DNA of 56,854 bases from the NCBI GenBank assembly GCA_963575745.1, contig CAUYUJ010008613.1:75001-131854 (forward strand). Reading direction: 5' to 3'. This DNA comes from Prorocentrum cordatum. Taxonomy: Eukaryota > Sar > Dinophyceae > Prorocentrales > Prorocentraceae. The translations under genes were made by a program, and so were the position numbers. Shown in pieces: positions 22,245-32,569 of the stretch. Under the pieces are notes generated by a model. The model was not told where the DNA came from. It saw only the letters and a program-made list of their open reading frames with translations, and did not search any database. Within the stretch, counting starts at the first letter, position 1, and each line of letters opens with the position of its first letter.

Positions 22245-22350
22245 CAGTCCACGCGGAGTAATCGATGTGGTGCAACGTATATGATCCAACCATGTAAAGC
22301 AATATACGTGGTGCAATCTACACGGTGCAACATATGCGGTGCAACCTATG
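22245..22350 (-). repeat. 16-bp minisatellite, reverse orientation
   Basis: GTGGTGCAACGTATAT, ATACGTGGTGCAATC and GCGGTGCAACCTATG units correspond to the reverse complement of the 6840-7065 family. Confidence 0.55.
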
Positions 22351-24150
22351 TGGTGCGATTGATTTTCACAAAAAGATTTTACACATTCCATGCTCGTGCA
22401 AACATCCCACCCACCCACCCGCAACTTGGTTTGCAAAACCATGCGGTGGCGATTGTGATGCATGTTTGGCGTTGGCTGGTGCATCTTTGCGGCCGCGCCA
22501 ACCCAATCACGCGCGCGCAGCACCCACCTGGTTTGGCGCGGCCGACGCGGCCGCGGTGGCTGTGACCGCTGGGCACATCCCAGCGGGCACTTCACTGCGA
22601 GTCGGCGACTTGGGCGGGCGCGGTATCATGGCAACGTCGACAACCGTAGACACGATGATGCTAGTAGCGATGCTGGTGACGATGTTGACAACGACGACGG
22701 CGCGGCAAGTGACGGCGCCGATGCTGATCACGTCGACGACGATGACGGCGTCCTTTGTCGTATGTTCTTTTTGGCACTCGATTTTAAATCCTTACGACAC
22801 GGGAGGTTTGTAAGGATTTAACATGCGCGAGCGACGACTCGCGTGTGCGCATGTCGTCTCATTTTTTGCAAGGGGTTCTTGACACCTTATGATTGTTGAT
22901 CAACGAGCGCGCACGCATACTATCTTTTTGCAGAAGATGGCGGGGATGGGCCGATACTGGTTCTCCTGCGATGGTACGAATTCATATTTCGGATAGACGA
23001 TGGGGCAACACCATATGCAAAATGCAATACGGAAAAAGGGAAGTGATAATCCCGGGGGGGGGGTAGAGTCTACGTGGCGCAATTAATTTTTACCAGCGAA
23101 TTGACACAGCCCGCGCTCTTGCAAACATCCCACCCACCCATCCGCAACTTTAGTTGCAACACCCATGCGGCGGCGATTGTGATGAGTGCTTGGCGCTGGC
23201 TGGTGCATCTCCGCGGCCGCGCCAGCCAGCGCATGCAGGCGCGCGCAACGCCCAGCTAGTTTGGCGCGATGTTGGTGACGATGTTGGCAGCGACGACGGC
23301 ACGGCCGGTGACGGCGCCGATGCTGATCACGCGGGCGACGATGACGGCGTTCTCGCGTCGGTGATGAAGGTTTTGGAAGGAGTTCTACATGCGCGCGCGG
23401 CCGACGCGCGAAAGTGGCCCGCGTGGTATTATTTGACACGGATCGTGCCCCCCCGGCACGCGCGCAAGGGCGTTCGAATGATTTCGGCATGCTGTGCGAG
23501 AGGCCCGTTTGCTAGACTCCACAAGGATTCGCCAAAGCGCGAACGCAAGTTCTTGATATATATATATATATATATATATATCCACATGTGTATGTAGACA
23601 TCGAGTAGATCTATAACAACACAGGTGTTGTAAACCATAGGTTTTATGGTTCTGGGTACTTGCTTGTTAATTCCTTGCGACATCTATGGTTTTTGAAGAG
23701 TGTCGGCATGCGCGCGCTGCAGAAAAGGACTCTCGCGAGAGCACGCGCGAAAGAGCGTTCAAACGATTTGGACAAACTCGCGCGCGAAACCCACTTGATA
23801 GCATTGTATGTGATTATTGAAAGCTCTGGTTTTCTCAAGAATTCGCAAGATGGCGCGCAAGTTTCTTTTGTAACGTGTTGCGGAACCATTGTTTGATTTT
23901 TTTACAACTGATTCTGAACTCTTTACGAAACCTGGCTTGATTTCGGCATGCGCGCGCGACGACGCGCGCGCGTGTGCATTTCGTCCCGTCTTCTGTTGCA
24001 AGGGATTGTTGAACACTGACGATTGTTTATGAACGAACGCGCGCGTCATATTTTTGGATGAGGGTGATGGGGGGTGTCGATACCTGCTTGCGTGGAATGG
24101 TATGGATTCATACTTTAGATGGACGATGGCAATCCGGATCGGGGTGTGGA
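22300..24150. repeat. Nested segmental duplication
   Basis: 22370-22530 matches 23083-23272 (GCAAACATCCCACCCACCC, GGCGATTGTGATG, GCTGGTGCATCT, GCGGCCGCGCCA). 22660-22755 matches 23265-23355 (GACGGCGCCGATGCTGATCA). 22820-23010 matches 23945-24140 (TGATTGTTGATCAACGAGCG against the related TTTATGAACGAACGCG, and TTCATAYTT...GGACGATGG). Copies are diverged and separated by different distances, so more than one event is needed. A (TA)n run is at 23556-23580. No gene. Confidence 0.7.
22784..22821. repeat. Perfect 12-bp hairpin
   Basis: TTAAATCCTTAC (22784-22795) pairs with GTAAGGATTTAA (22810-22821), loop 14 bases. It lies inside the nested duplication but is absent from the second copy. Confidence 0.75.
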
Positions 24151-24204
24151 GAATCCGAGGGGGGGGGTCGAATCTGTGATTTTCTTTTAACAAAACAGAA
24201 TATA

Positions 24205-24440
24205 TGCGACGGCGAAGGCGGCGACGGCGACGGCGGCGACGGGCGGCACCGCCCGCAAAAACCGCCATTCGACCCGAGCGGCGGTGACGGCGACGGCGGC
24301 GACGGGCGGCACCGCCCGCAGAAGCCGCTACCCGTCCCGAGCGGCGGCGACGGCGACGGCGACGATGGCGGCGACGGCAGCGACGGGCGGCACGGACGGC
24401 GACGGCCGCCCCTGGTCCCGAGACGAGCGGCGGCGACGGA
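24205..24440. repeat. GGCGAC-rich repeat with a 60-bp unit
   Basis: GACGGGCGGCACCGCCCGCA occurs near 24238 and 24300, with GGCGACGGCGAC runs between. 24440-25095 holds no recognisable gene. Confidence 0.65.
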
Positions 24441-25097
24441 TAGCGACGGGCGGCGAAAAACTGGCACTGGTCCCCACATGGTTGACACTAATACAAACCC
24501 CTCAGTGCAAACTATGTTTGGGGAACTTCTATGCGAAGGCAATCTTTTGAGGCTGACGTGCAAGAGGGTATACAATCCCCTCGGCGGCGCCCGCGACGAC
24601 CCACTGGCGCGCGTTATAAACAAAAAATGACTCGCGACCGGCGGGACCTATTCATCAGCCCCGGGGGGACATCCTTTCTTAACCACAAGCTGACATTATC
24701 ACGATCTGGGCAACCTACGTCGAACCAAGTTTCCCCCCCTCGATTCATACAATGTGCGAAAACTCCACTGCGACGAGCGGCGCCCATGTCCTCCCGGCAA
24801 CCGCGCGGCGGAGTTGCCCGCGGGAGACTGGGGGCCCAACGCAACGCTTGTGTTCTGCCGAAGGGGGGATACAGAAATTTGCCCCTTGCGCGCGTGATTC
24901 GGCGCCTTGGCCCCTTGCAGTGTCTGTTTTTTTTCCGACACCCCCTGAAACAACAAATCCCGCATCGCAGGTCTCCGCTTGGCTTTCGAAGGGCCATTGC
25001 GGTCTGGTGCGTCCATGGTGTTTCCTCCATTGGCGCGCGAAGTCTCCGCGTGCCTCCGCGTCTGTTCGGCCCTGGTCAGACCCCTCGCGCAGGGTTA

Positions 25098-25250
25098 TGA
25101 TGCTCCAACCTACTTTAGCCATGCTCATCAGACAGAACTTCGAGAACCAAGGAAGTACCGAAATTCTAATGTTTTCACGTGTCGGGCCCTGGGGGGCGAT
25201 ACTCGTTCGTTACTGTTTCGATACTTTTCTGGGCGTTCGAAACTATTTCT
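25098..25250 (+). repeat. Dispersed 150-bp repeat (D150), plus copy
   Basis: Inverted partner of 9982-10135. The two copies share an open frame over the conserved core. 25250-25580 has no recognised gene. Confidence 0.65.
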
Positions 25251-25583
25251 GGGATGTGGTCCTTAAGTACGATGAGAGCAACATAAGCGCAAGGGTCCTC
25301 GAGCAGCTGGAGGGTGCCCGACCTCTCGCACGAGCAGTGCAGCGGAGCATGCGAACTTCAGCCTTGGAGGGGCAACGTCGCTCAGCGGCCAGCCGAACGA
25401 GGCGCGCGCCCGGGGCGACGCCGAGGTAGATCGGCGGTGGACAAACCTCCCTTTAGTAAACCACCCTTTCGCGAAAACGGCATGGGACCGAAACCGACGG
25501 ACCTGGCCCCGCAGAAATGACGGCCGCGACGCCCTCCCGCGAGCCGAAAACGGCCAATTCGCTAATTGACGTGTCAGGGCAGC

Positions 25584-26483
25584 AGGAGGAGGAGGAGGAG
25601 GAGGAGGAGGAGGAGGAGGAGGAGGAGGAGGGGAGAGGAGGAGGAGGAGAAGGAGAGGCGGAGGAGGAGGAGGAGGAGGAGGAGGAGAAGGAGGAGGGGG
25701 AGGAGGAGGAGGGGGAGGAGGAGTGCGAGGTGGAGGAGGAGGGGGAGGTGGGGAGGAGGAGGGGGGATGACGAGGAGGAGGAGGAGGAGGAGGAGGAGGA
25801 GGAGGAGGAGCGAGGAGGAGGAGGAGAGGAGGAGGAGGAGGAGGAGGAGGGGGGGGGAGGAGGAGGCGAGGGGAGTGAGGTGGAGGAGGAGGAGAGGAGG
25901 AGGAGGGGAGGAGGAGGAGGAGGAGGAGGACAGAGGAGGAGGAGGATGAGGAGGAGGAGGAGGAGAGGAGAGAGAGAGAGGGAGGAGGAGAAGGAGGAGA
26001 GGAGGAGAGGAGGAGGAGGAGGAGGGAGAGGAGGACGAGGGAGGGGGAGGAGGAGGAGGGGGGAGGATGGGGGAGGATGGGGGAGGGGAGGAGTGGGAGG
26101 TGGTGGTGGAGGGAGGGAGGAGGGAGGAGGAGGAGGGAGGAGGAGGGAGGAGGAGGAGGAGGAGGGAGGAGGAGGAGGAGGAGAAAGGAGGAGGAGGGGG
26201 GGGAGAGGGACGGGGAGGAGGGGGAGGAGGAGGGGCGGGGGTGGAGGCTGAGGAGGAGGAGGGGGGGGGGGGGGGGGGGAGGAGGGGGGGGGGGGAAGGG
26301 GCGTGGGGGAGGAGGGAGGCGGGGGAGGGAGTAGGAGGAGTAAGAGGGAAGGAGGAGGAGGAGGAGGAGGAAGGAGGAGGAGGAGGAGGGGAAGGAGGGA
26401 GGGGGGGGGAGAGGAGGAGGAGGAGGAGGGGGGAGGGAGGAGGAGGAGAGGGAGAAGGAGGGGGGGAGGAGGAGGGGGGGGGA
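25584..26483. repeat. 900-bp GGA homopurine tract
   Basis: Plus strand is almost only G and A, built on (GAG)n and GGAGGA with G-runs up to about 15. Apart from rare T/C interruptions it is continuous. It borders the 3' end of the LINE that follows. Glu/Gly/Arg-only frames are repeat translations. Confidence 0.95.
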
Positions 26484-26534
26484 GGTGGATGAGCGAACGT
26501 CGCCTGAGGGGGGCGAGTCCGTCGGAAGGCCGAG

Positions 26535-28299
26535 CTACGGCGCGCCCGCTCCGCCCGACAGATCGGCGGGCAACTTCAGAGCATGGCGCGCGGCGGCAAC
26601 GGCGGTCGATTGCTTCTGGTACGTCATCGGCGCGACGTCGTCCTTGGTGAGGTGGTAGGCTCGCGTCGCAACGCGGGGCCTCGCGACGCTATTCGGGATG
26701 CCGTTCTCCCCGTCGAAGGGGTCGGTGAGCTTGGGGAGTCCAAGCCTCGTCAAGAGGTGGGCGCTCACCTGGCCTCGAGGCTTGGCCAGCTGGTGCCGCA
26801 TGCGCTCGCATATGATGTAGTGCTGGATGGCGTCCTTGCCGTCGGGGAGGGGGCGCCCGAAGTGGCGGGGGCGCTTGAGCGGGCTCGCGTGCATCCTGTG
26901 CGATGTCGTCCACGCACCCGAGAGCGCCTTCAGTGCGCCCCACAGCCTGGCTGGCGGAAGAGTCGCGAGGTGGGTGCGCAGGCGCAACCGCCGAGCGTGT
27001 AGGTCAGCAGGAACTTGTTCGGCTTGCAGTAGGTCTGGCTGTGCGTGAAGGTCTTCAAGTGGGTCTTCATCGTCCATGTCATCATCGTCGCGGTGGGTGT
27101 CCTCGGGGTTGGCGTCGGGCTCAAGGAAGGGCAGGATGTGGTTGATCCATCGGCGTCGGGCACGATGTTGGGCGGCTTCATATGAGAGCGACGATGAGCG
27201 TGGAGATCGACTGCGTGGAGATTCACGGGGTTGGTCATTCTGGGCCAGGCGGCGTTCGAGCAGAAGTCGTCCTATGCCGCTGTTGTCCCACGACTGGGTG
27301 CACATGTTGACGGCGATGCGGTGGCGCTGGATGTTCGTGGAGTACAGCGGCAAGAACAGGTCGGTGCCGAGGAGCTCGTGCAGGTAGGTGGTGCACCGCT
27401 GCATCCGGTCTTCGCGGCTGTCAATGCTGGGGTCGTTCAGCAGGATGTTGGGAAGCCAGTGCGCGGCCCAAGCACGGGCGCGGTTCATCAATCGGTCTTG
27501 TGCTCGTTCAGCTTCGCGGCGGGATCCGTCTGGTGGTTCGCGTGTGTGCTGTCGATTTGGGTCGCGGTGTGGGAACCAGGCGATCGGGCGGCGCTTGATC
27601 GTGTCGGGCATGGTGTCTACGTACAGCTGTTCGTTCAGGGTCTGAAGGTAGGCTGACTGCGGCGTCATCTTGGCGGGCTGGCGATGTCGGTGCAGCGCGG
27701 GAGGTGGGGCAGGCTGTGGGGCTTGGCGTTGAAGTAGGGCTTGTTGTCCTGCTCTGGCAGCGCGCTTGTGACAGGCGATCAGGGCGGCACGTGCACGAGG
27801 TCGAGGTCCAGCTGTGCGTGTGAGGCGCTCGAGGTGTGAGCCTCTGACGTCGGTGAAGAAAGTGGAGTTGGTGGCGCCCTCGAGGCGTTGGATAATGGAG
27901 GTCTTGATCTTCCAGCACTCGTTGCGCCAGATGCCTTGCATGGCCGTGGCGAAGGGGAGTTGGTCGCAAGCTGTGTCGCAGAGTAGTCGGTGGGCTGGCT
28001 GCCAACCTGTGATCGTGGCAGTCGCCGTGCGCCAGAGGGTGGCGGCTAGGAGGTTCTCAATGCCGATCGGGGCCTCCACGTTTGTCCAGGGCGTCATCGC
28101 GAGGACGTCGGACTTCGCGAAGCTGGACGGGGCGACGCGCAGCAGCTTGTTGATGGCCTGCAGCTCCTTCTGCAATATACCTTCGGGGGGCTCGAAGAGC
28201 TGGCCAACGTACCCCAGGCAGGTAACAGCGGCGACGTTGTAAAGTTTGATGCATTGTTGTAGCGGGGCACGCGAGACTGCGAGCTTCCCGACGCGGCCC
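26535..28299 (-). pseudogene. LINE C-terminal region
   Basis: Continuation of the RT protein beyond the palm domain. One TAA (28300-28302) interrupts the frame; the sequence on both sides stays in the same frame, and the 546-residue segment after it has no further stop until 26535. The start (YNVAAVTCLGYVGQLF) is the region after RT that typically opens this part of dinoflagellate LINE proteins. Near the end is HFGRPLPDGKDAIQHYIIC, which resembles the usual CCHC knuckle but lacks its first cysteine pair. An acidic stretch (DDDDMDDEDPLED) lies in the middle. The function of this tail is not established; nucleic-acid binding is the usual inference. Confidence 0.65.
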
Positions 28300-28301
28300 C
28301 A

Positions 28302-29111
28302 TTACTTGACAGAGGGCCCTCGCCACTGGTCCTCGAGCGTCGCGCCTGGGCCAACGAAAAAGCCGAGGTAGCGGGGCTCGATCTTGAAGTTGGACCATGG
28401 GGCGTGGGCGTTCGCGAGGATGTGGCGCATCTCGGCGATGATGTCTTGCGTGGGGGGCGTCCATGTGGGGGCGACGACGCATTTCTTTGCTTGTGGCTGG
28501 AAGCCTGCAAGGACCTCGGCGGCAACCATGTGCGGGGCGAGCAGGGAGGCGCCGGACAGTCTGGCTAGGATGATGCCGAGGTCGTCGGCGCAGGCGCTGA
28601 CGAGCCCACGCTGGATCTCGCGGAGCCCGTGGCTGAGGGCGATGATGATAGGGTCAAAGACGAGCGCCCAGATGGCGCCGCTCAGCGGGCAGCCTTTGGC
28701 GACGCCCGAAGCTGCGATCAACGAAGGGCGACGTTCGCCTCCCAGTTCGAGAAACGATACGGGCCAGAAGAAACAAGCCTTGAGCAGGCGCAACATGTGG
28801 CCGTGGATGCCCCAGTGCTCGATGAGGTTCCACATCCTCTGGTGGCCGAGACTGCGGAGCGCAGCTGCGATGTCCATGCTGACAAAGACGGGCATGTCCG
28901 TTGATGCTGTGGGGGAGAGGCTGTGTCTGCGCGCTGCTGCATCCACGGTGGCTAAGTTGTTCAGGAACTGGCGGCCTGAGACGAGCCATGCTGCTCGTGC
29001 GACGTCTGGGCGGCGAGGGGATGAAGCTGGAGATTGGCGGCAGACGCTAGCAGCTTCACGTCGGAATTCTTCATTGAGAGCGGTCGCGGGCAATCTGGGG
29101 AACGCGTGCAC
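28302..29111 (-). pseudogene. LINE reverse transcriptase, palm domain
   Basis: RNA-dependent DNA polymerase that would copy LINE RNA at the nicked target. Visible RT motifs: VSMD (first catalytic Asp, residue 80 of this segment, followed by IAAALRSLGHQ), GVAKGCPLSGAIWAL (the GxxxGxPLS motif, about 136-150), and CADD (174-177) in place of the common F/YxDD; both aspartates are kept. It is in a different frame from the preceding segment (28961-29845), with the switch near 29000-29060 at the expected position between RT motifs 2 and 3. After it, a TAA separates the C-terminal region in the same frame. The Tyr/Phe-to-Cys change in the catalytic box is unusual, but active-site residues remain. Confidence 0.75.
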
Positions 29112-29964
29112 TCTGCGTTGCCCGTGGGCTCGTCACCTTTCGGCAGCATGGCCATGAGAGAGAAGTTGAGGTCGTGCGGGATGTTATTGTTGGCGGCGGT
29201 GTCGTGGCCGACGTCGGCAAGGATGTCGAAGCTGTCGGGGGTGCGAAGCCAAGCGCGGTCGGGTAAACCATCGGGGCCAGGAGCTGAGTCTCCTGCGAGG
29301 CGGGCGGCCTTCTTGAGATCCCGTGCGTCGGGGAGGGGAAGATCAGCTCGCGGGCGCCGTGGGAAAACCGAACCGAGGTAATTTGTGAGCAATGTTTCGT
29401 CAACGTGCTTCTCGGCGAACACGGGGGCCCAGTGCCGCATGATGGCTTGGTGCATGGTGGCGGGATCGGTGATGGCGTTCGTCGAGTTGCCGGTGATGAT
29501 CTTACTGCCCGTGAGCACGAGGCGTTTGGCGAAGGGCTTCCAGAGTTCGCCTCGAGAGCTTTCTCTCTTGGCGCGCTGGCGCCACTTCTGGCCGAGGGAC
29601 GATGCAATAGCTTTGCGTTCGTTACTGAGGCTGGCGTGCGTGGTGTCGGCGGCCCTGGTGAACGTCGGCATGTCGTTGACGCTGACAGTGTTCCCGATTA
29701 CCTTCAGGTGGAGGCGTCCGATGTCGGTGTGCTCGATAAGCGAGCTCGCGAGCGGGACGTTCTGGTACCATATAGCTCGTGCGATGCTGCGGGGCGTCAT
29801 GGCGCGGGTCTCCTTGGGCGCGGGTCCGGGCTGATGCCAACTCATCTGCTGGGAGCTTGGTCAGCGTGTCGCGGGCGCGGGCGGCTGCGACCTGCATCGC
29901 GGCCTTGAGCGTGCGCCATCTCGCAATGGGGGTCATGTTAGTCATGCCTATGGTGGCGAGAGTC
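28961..29964 (-). pseudogene. LINE endonuclease-RT linker and RT N-terminal motifs
   Basis: Joins the endonuclease to the polymerase. The part near 29945-29840 is in the endonuclease frame just past a stop, then the frame shifts. RT motif 1 appears as APGPDGLPDRAW (about residues 188-199 of the 29845-28961 segment) and motif 2 as RPLSMKNSDVKLLASAAN near its end, the classic RPI/LS...K motif of non-LTR RTs. The segment before them (NERKAIASSLGQKWRQRAKR, then PVFAEK) is typical linker sequence. No promoter or intron is evident. Confidence 0.7.
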
Positions 29965-30850
29965 TAAGTGATATGATGTTTGTAGTGGATGGTGTCGAAT
30001 ATGTGCGCGGGGATGCCTCGCTCCGTGGCGATCTTGGGCTTGCGGAGGCGGGCGCGGACGTGCATGACCTTGTGGTCGCTTATCGGGCCGCGGGGGTTCT
30101 CGAGCGGGGAGTCGTCAGCTGCGTAGATGGTCTCCATGAGGGGCATGAAATGACTGGGGAGGTTGACGAAGCATCGGTCGATTGTGGATTCGCTCATGTT
30201 CCCTTCAGCTCTGTGGGTAGTAGAGGATGATGTGATCTCGATCATGTCGCGGAACAGAGAGCGCCAACCTACGAGTTGGTATTGGTGCCGCTGTGCGGCG
30301 GTGGCGTCAGAGTCGACGGGGGCGTTCAGCGACTTCGGCGGGAACTCAGCTACGTTGAAGTCGCCCACGACCATGAGAAGGCGATGCTGTGGTTGTTCGT
30401 CAGCATGCTGTCGGAGAGCTTGCGACTGCTCTCGAAGATGGTGTCGATCTGCTGCGGTGAAGCCGTAGTTGTGGATGTTGAGGACGGTGGCTTCGAACTG
30501 GAGGCTGGCATCCGTGGCCCGGCCATGGATGGCGACCTCAGACCTGATGCGAGGGACGTAGTCCAGGGGGAAGCATTTGTTCGCCTTTGTCGTGCGGGAC
30601 GAGGAAGCCCACGCCGCCTGCGTCGGTGACGGGGGCGTTGTCGGCCATCACGGGGGAGCGGGGCGGCTTGCACGGGTGCTGGGTCGAGTTGGCCAGGAGG
30701 GGAAGGTCGTCGATCGCGTCGTGCGTTTATTGGGCGGCGATTAGTGCTCTTTGTCGAAGATATGGCAGGAGCATGCGGCGTTTGTCTTCACGGCGTTGGT
30801 CTGATTGTCCGAGTAGAGCTTGAGTGTTCCAGAATGCCACGTTGAGGCCC
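29964..30850 (-). pseudogene. LINE AP-like endonuclease (EEP family)
   Basis: Nicks target DNA to prime reverse transcription. It starts near 30850 with NVAFWNTQALLG, the usual N-terminal WN motif of the endonuclease/exonuclease/phosphatase fold; that frame stops near 30725. Mid-domain AGGVGFLV and VLNIHNYGFT are readable in other frames. The C-terminal half (30374-29964) is clean: VVGDFN (Asp5/Asn7), TIDRCF (Asp66) and ISDHK (Ser99, Asp100, His101), the catalytic GDFN and SDH signatures. The standard second motif (QET) is not seen. At least two frameshifts and one stop (29964) make this copy inactive unless they are sequencing errors. Confidence 0.75.
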
Positions 30851-32114
30851 TCCTGCGAGGGCTTGAGGAGCCAGGGGCTCCAGCGATGGCTTAAGCCACT
30901 GCGCGGAGGTGAGGGCGTCGGCGAAGTTGGAGGCGAACTCTGCGCTGGTCTGCCCGATGCTTGGCTTCGTCGAAGCAGCAGGCGATGGCGGCGATGGACC
31001 GCTGGATGCGAGGGGGAGCGTCTGCGTGAGCTCCGACGAGCAGGCGGGCCAAAGCTTCGCCACGATTGCTAATGTAGCCAAGAGTCCGATGAGTGCGAAT
31101 GTCAACGTCGGGCACGGCATTCTGTATGATCTTTGAGAGTCGCTTGGCTTGCACTTCTGCGCGGACGGCTTTCGGACTTTTGTCGGCGGAGACATAGGGG
31201 GGGGGCAGGACGACCATTGCTCCGAAGTGTACTGAAAGTGCGCCATTCCTTTCCGTTGCGGAGAGCACCGCGGAGGCGTTGAGCGCGCGGTTCTGCCGCG
31301 ACAGTTCCTCCGCTGACCTGGAATGAGTGGCGCTTGGCGGGGCCGATGGTGTTGGAGATGACGCGGCTCTTGTCGATGCCTGCGGCGGTGAACCAGTCGG
31401 CGAGGCTCTTCTCGAGGTCGGGCTGGTTGAACTCCTGCGGGCTGCTGCGCCAGAAATTCGTTGGGTCGGGGTCGCGGTCCCGCGTGCCAAGGCCGTCGTG
31501 GTTGAGGGCAGGTGCTCGGGCTTCTGCTGCTGTGGCGATGGCGTCGAGTCTGGCGACGGCGGCTTTGAGGTCGGTGTTCTCTTTTTCCAGGACGGAGGTG
31601 CGCTGCGTGACCTCGGTGATGTTGCGCTTGGCGGCTTCGTGGCGTTGGCTGAGGTCGGACGTGATCTTCGTGGGGCTGCGAGGAAGTCTTGACTAGCTTT
31701 GGCTGTGACGGCTCGGGCAGTGGCTTCGACCGTGGAGCTGGCGTCGGCGATCTGAGCGGCCATTGTCTCTTCCAGCTGCTTGCGGACGTGCGCGGGCAGG
31801 TCATGCGCGGCGAGCTTGTTTCCGAGTAGTGCAGCGCCGTCGTGCCGTGGGCCCCGCTGGCGTTTGCAGTCCGCTTCTCCGAGCAGCGTCGGGGGCAGCA
31901 TGGGCTGGTGCGCCTTTGCCTCCCATGCTATCTGCGTCCGAGAGACGAGGCCCGCGCCAGCCTCGGTCGATCGCGCGTGGAGGCAGCAGCTGGCGACAAC
32001 TGTGCCGAATATGAAGCTCGACCGCCTGGGGCGGTGGAGGGCGCGGTTATGAAAGCGGGTCCTGAGCTGTCCCTGGACGAAGGGTCTCCGTGCTCTGCCA
32101 CGGGGCGGAAACAC
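30850..32114 (-). pseudogene. LINE ORF1-like protein with coiled coil
   Basis: First open region after the spliced-leader relict. No catalytic domain is seen. Reading through two frames, the middle (about 31680-31270) gives a charged heptad-like stretch (SQRHEAAKRN, then VLEKENTDLKAAVARL) that looks like a coiled coil, followed by DWFTAAGIDKSRV. The last part (about 31190-30910) reads SADKSPKAVRAEV, LGYISNRGEALARLLV and RSIAAIACCFDEAKHR. ORF1 proteins of LINEs commonly bind RNA as coiled-coil multimers; applying that here is inference. The longest single-frame segment (32114-30891) leaves the true frame in its middle. Confidence 0.5.
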
Positions 32115-32153
32115 CTTGAGCCAAAATGACTACTACTACTACTACTACTACGG
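32115..32153 (-). other. Spliced-leader relict at LINE 5' end, expanded by (TAC)n
   Basis: On the minus strand GTAGTCATTTTGGCTCAAG (32133-32115) matches the dinoflagellate spliced leader with one mismatch in 19. The outer end of the leader (CCGTAG; plus strand CTACGG at 32147-32152) is also present, displaced by about six extra TAC triplets (32131-32150). So the whole leader is there, with a microsatellite expanded inside it, and the flanking GGA tract starts immediately outside. Confidence 0.75.
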
Positions 32154-32199
32154 AGGAGGAGGAGGAGGAGGGGAAGAGGAGGAGGAGGAGGGGGGGGGA

Positions 32200-32233
<34 letters not shown>

Positions 32234-32303
32234 GAGGAGGAGGAGGAGGAGGAGGAGGGGGAGGAAGGGGGAGGAGGAGGAGGAGGAAGAGGAGGAGGAG
32301 GCC
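32152..32303. repeat. GGA microsatellite on the LINE 5' side
   Basis: About 150 bp of GGA/GAG triplets on the plus strand, same strand and motif as 25584-26483 on the other side of the LINE. 32304-32570 contains no recognised gene. Confidence 0.9.
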
Positions 32304-32569
32304 AACCTCCGAGTAGGAGGTGGCTTCGGCCGGCGTGCGAGCTCGGCGTCGCACATCTCTTGGGGGCGCTGGGCGCGCGAAGCGGGGGCGCCGACCTGGC
32401 GCCCGCGGCCAGGTTTGGGCGCGCCGGCGCAAACGCAAACGCGACGCATGGAACCATCCTGAAAGGGCCCTGGGGCGCAAATGAACAGACGCACATATTT
32501 TTGATTGGCGGCTCACAAGGACAGATCCAGGAAGCGGGGCGGTCTCGGCTGGGGCACAGGACGAGATAA

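Larger units (their letters stand above)
26485..32153 (-). mobile_element. Nearly full-length LINE with a spliced-leader 5' end
   Basis: A non-LTR retrotransposon of about 5.7 kb. On the minus strand it runs: spliced-leader relict (32153-32115), ORF1-like protein, AP endonuclease, reverse transcriptase, long C-terminal region, stop at 26535. The 3' untranslated part is about 50 bases and then meets (TCC)n; no poly(A) is seen. Frame breaks and in-frame stops show that it is decayed, but every module is present in order. GGA microsatellite flanks both sides (25584-26483 and 32152-32303), so insertion into such a tract is plausible. Confidence 0.8.

Noticed and set aside
25517-26492. Glu/Gly/Arg-rich ORF of 244 codons
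   Set aside because: Translation of the GGA tract.
26583-31700. Plus-strand ORFs across the LINE
   Set aside because: Shadows of minus-strand coding; no motifs on the plus strand.
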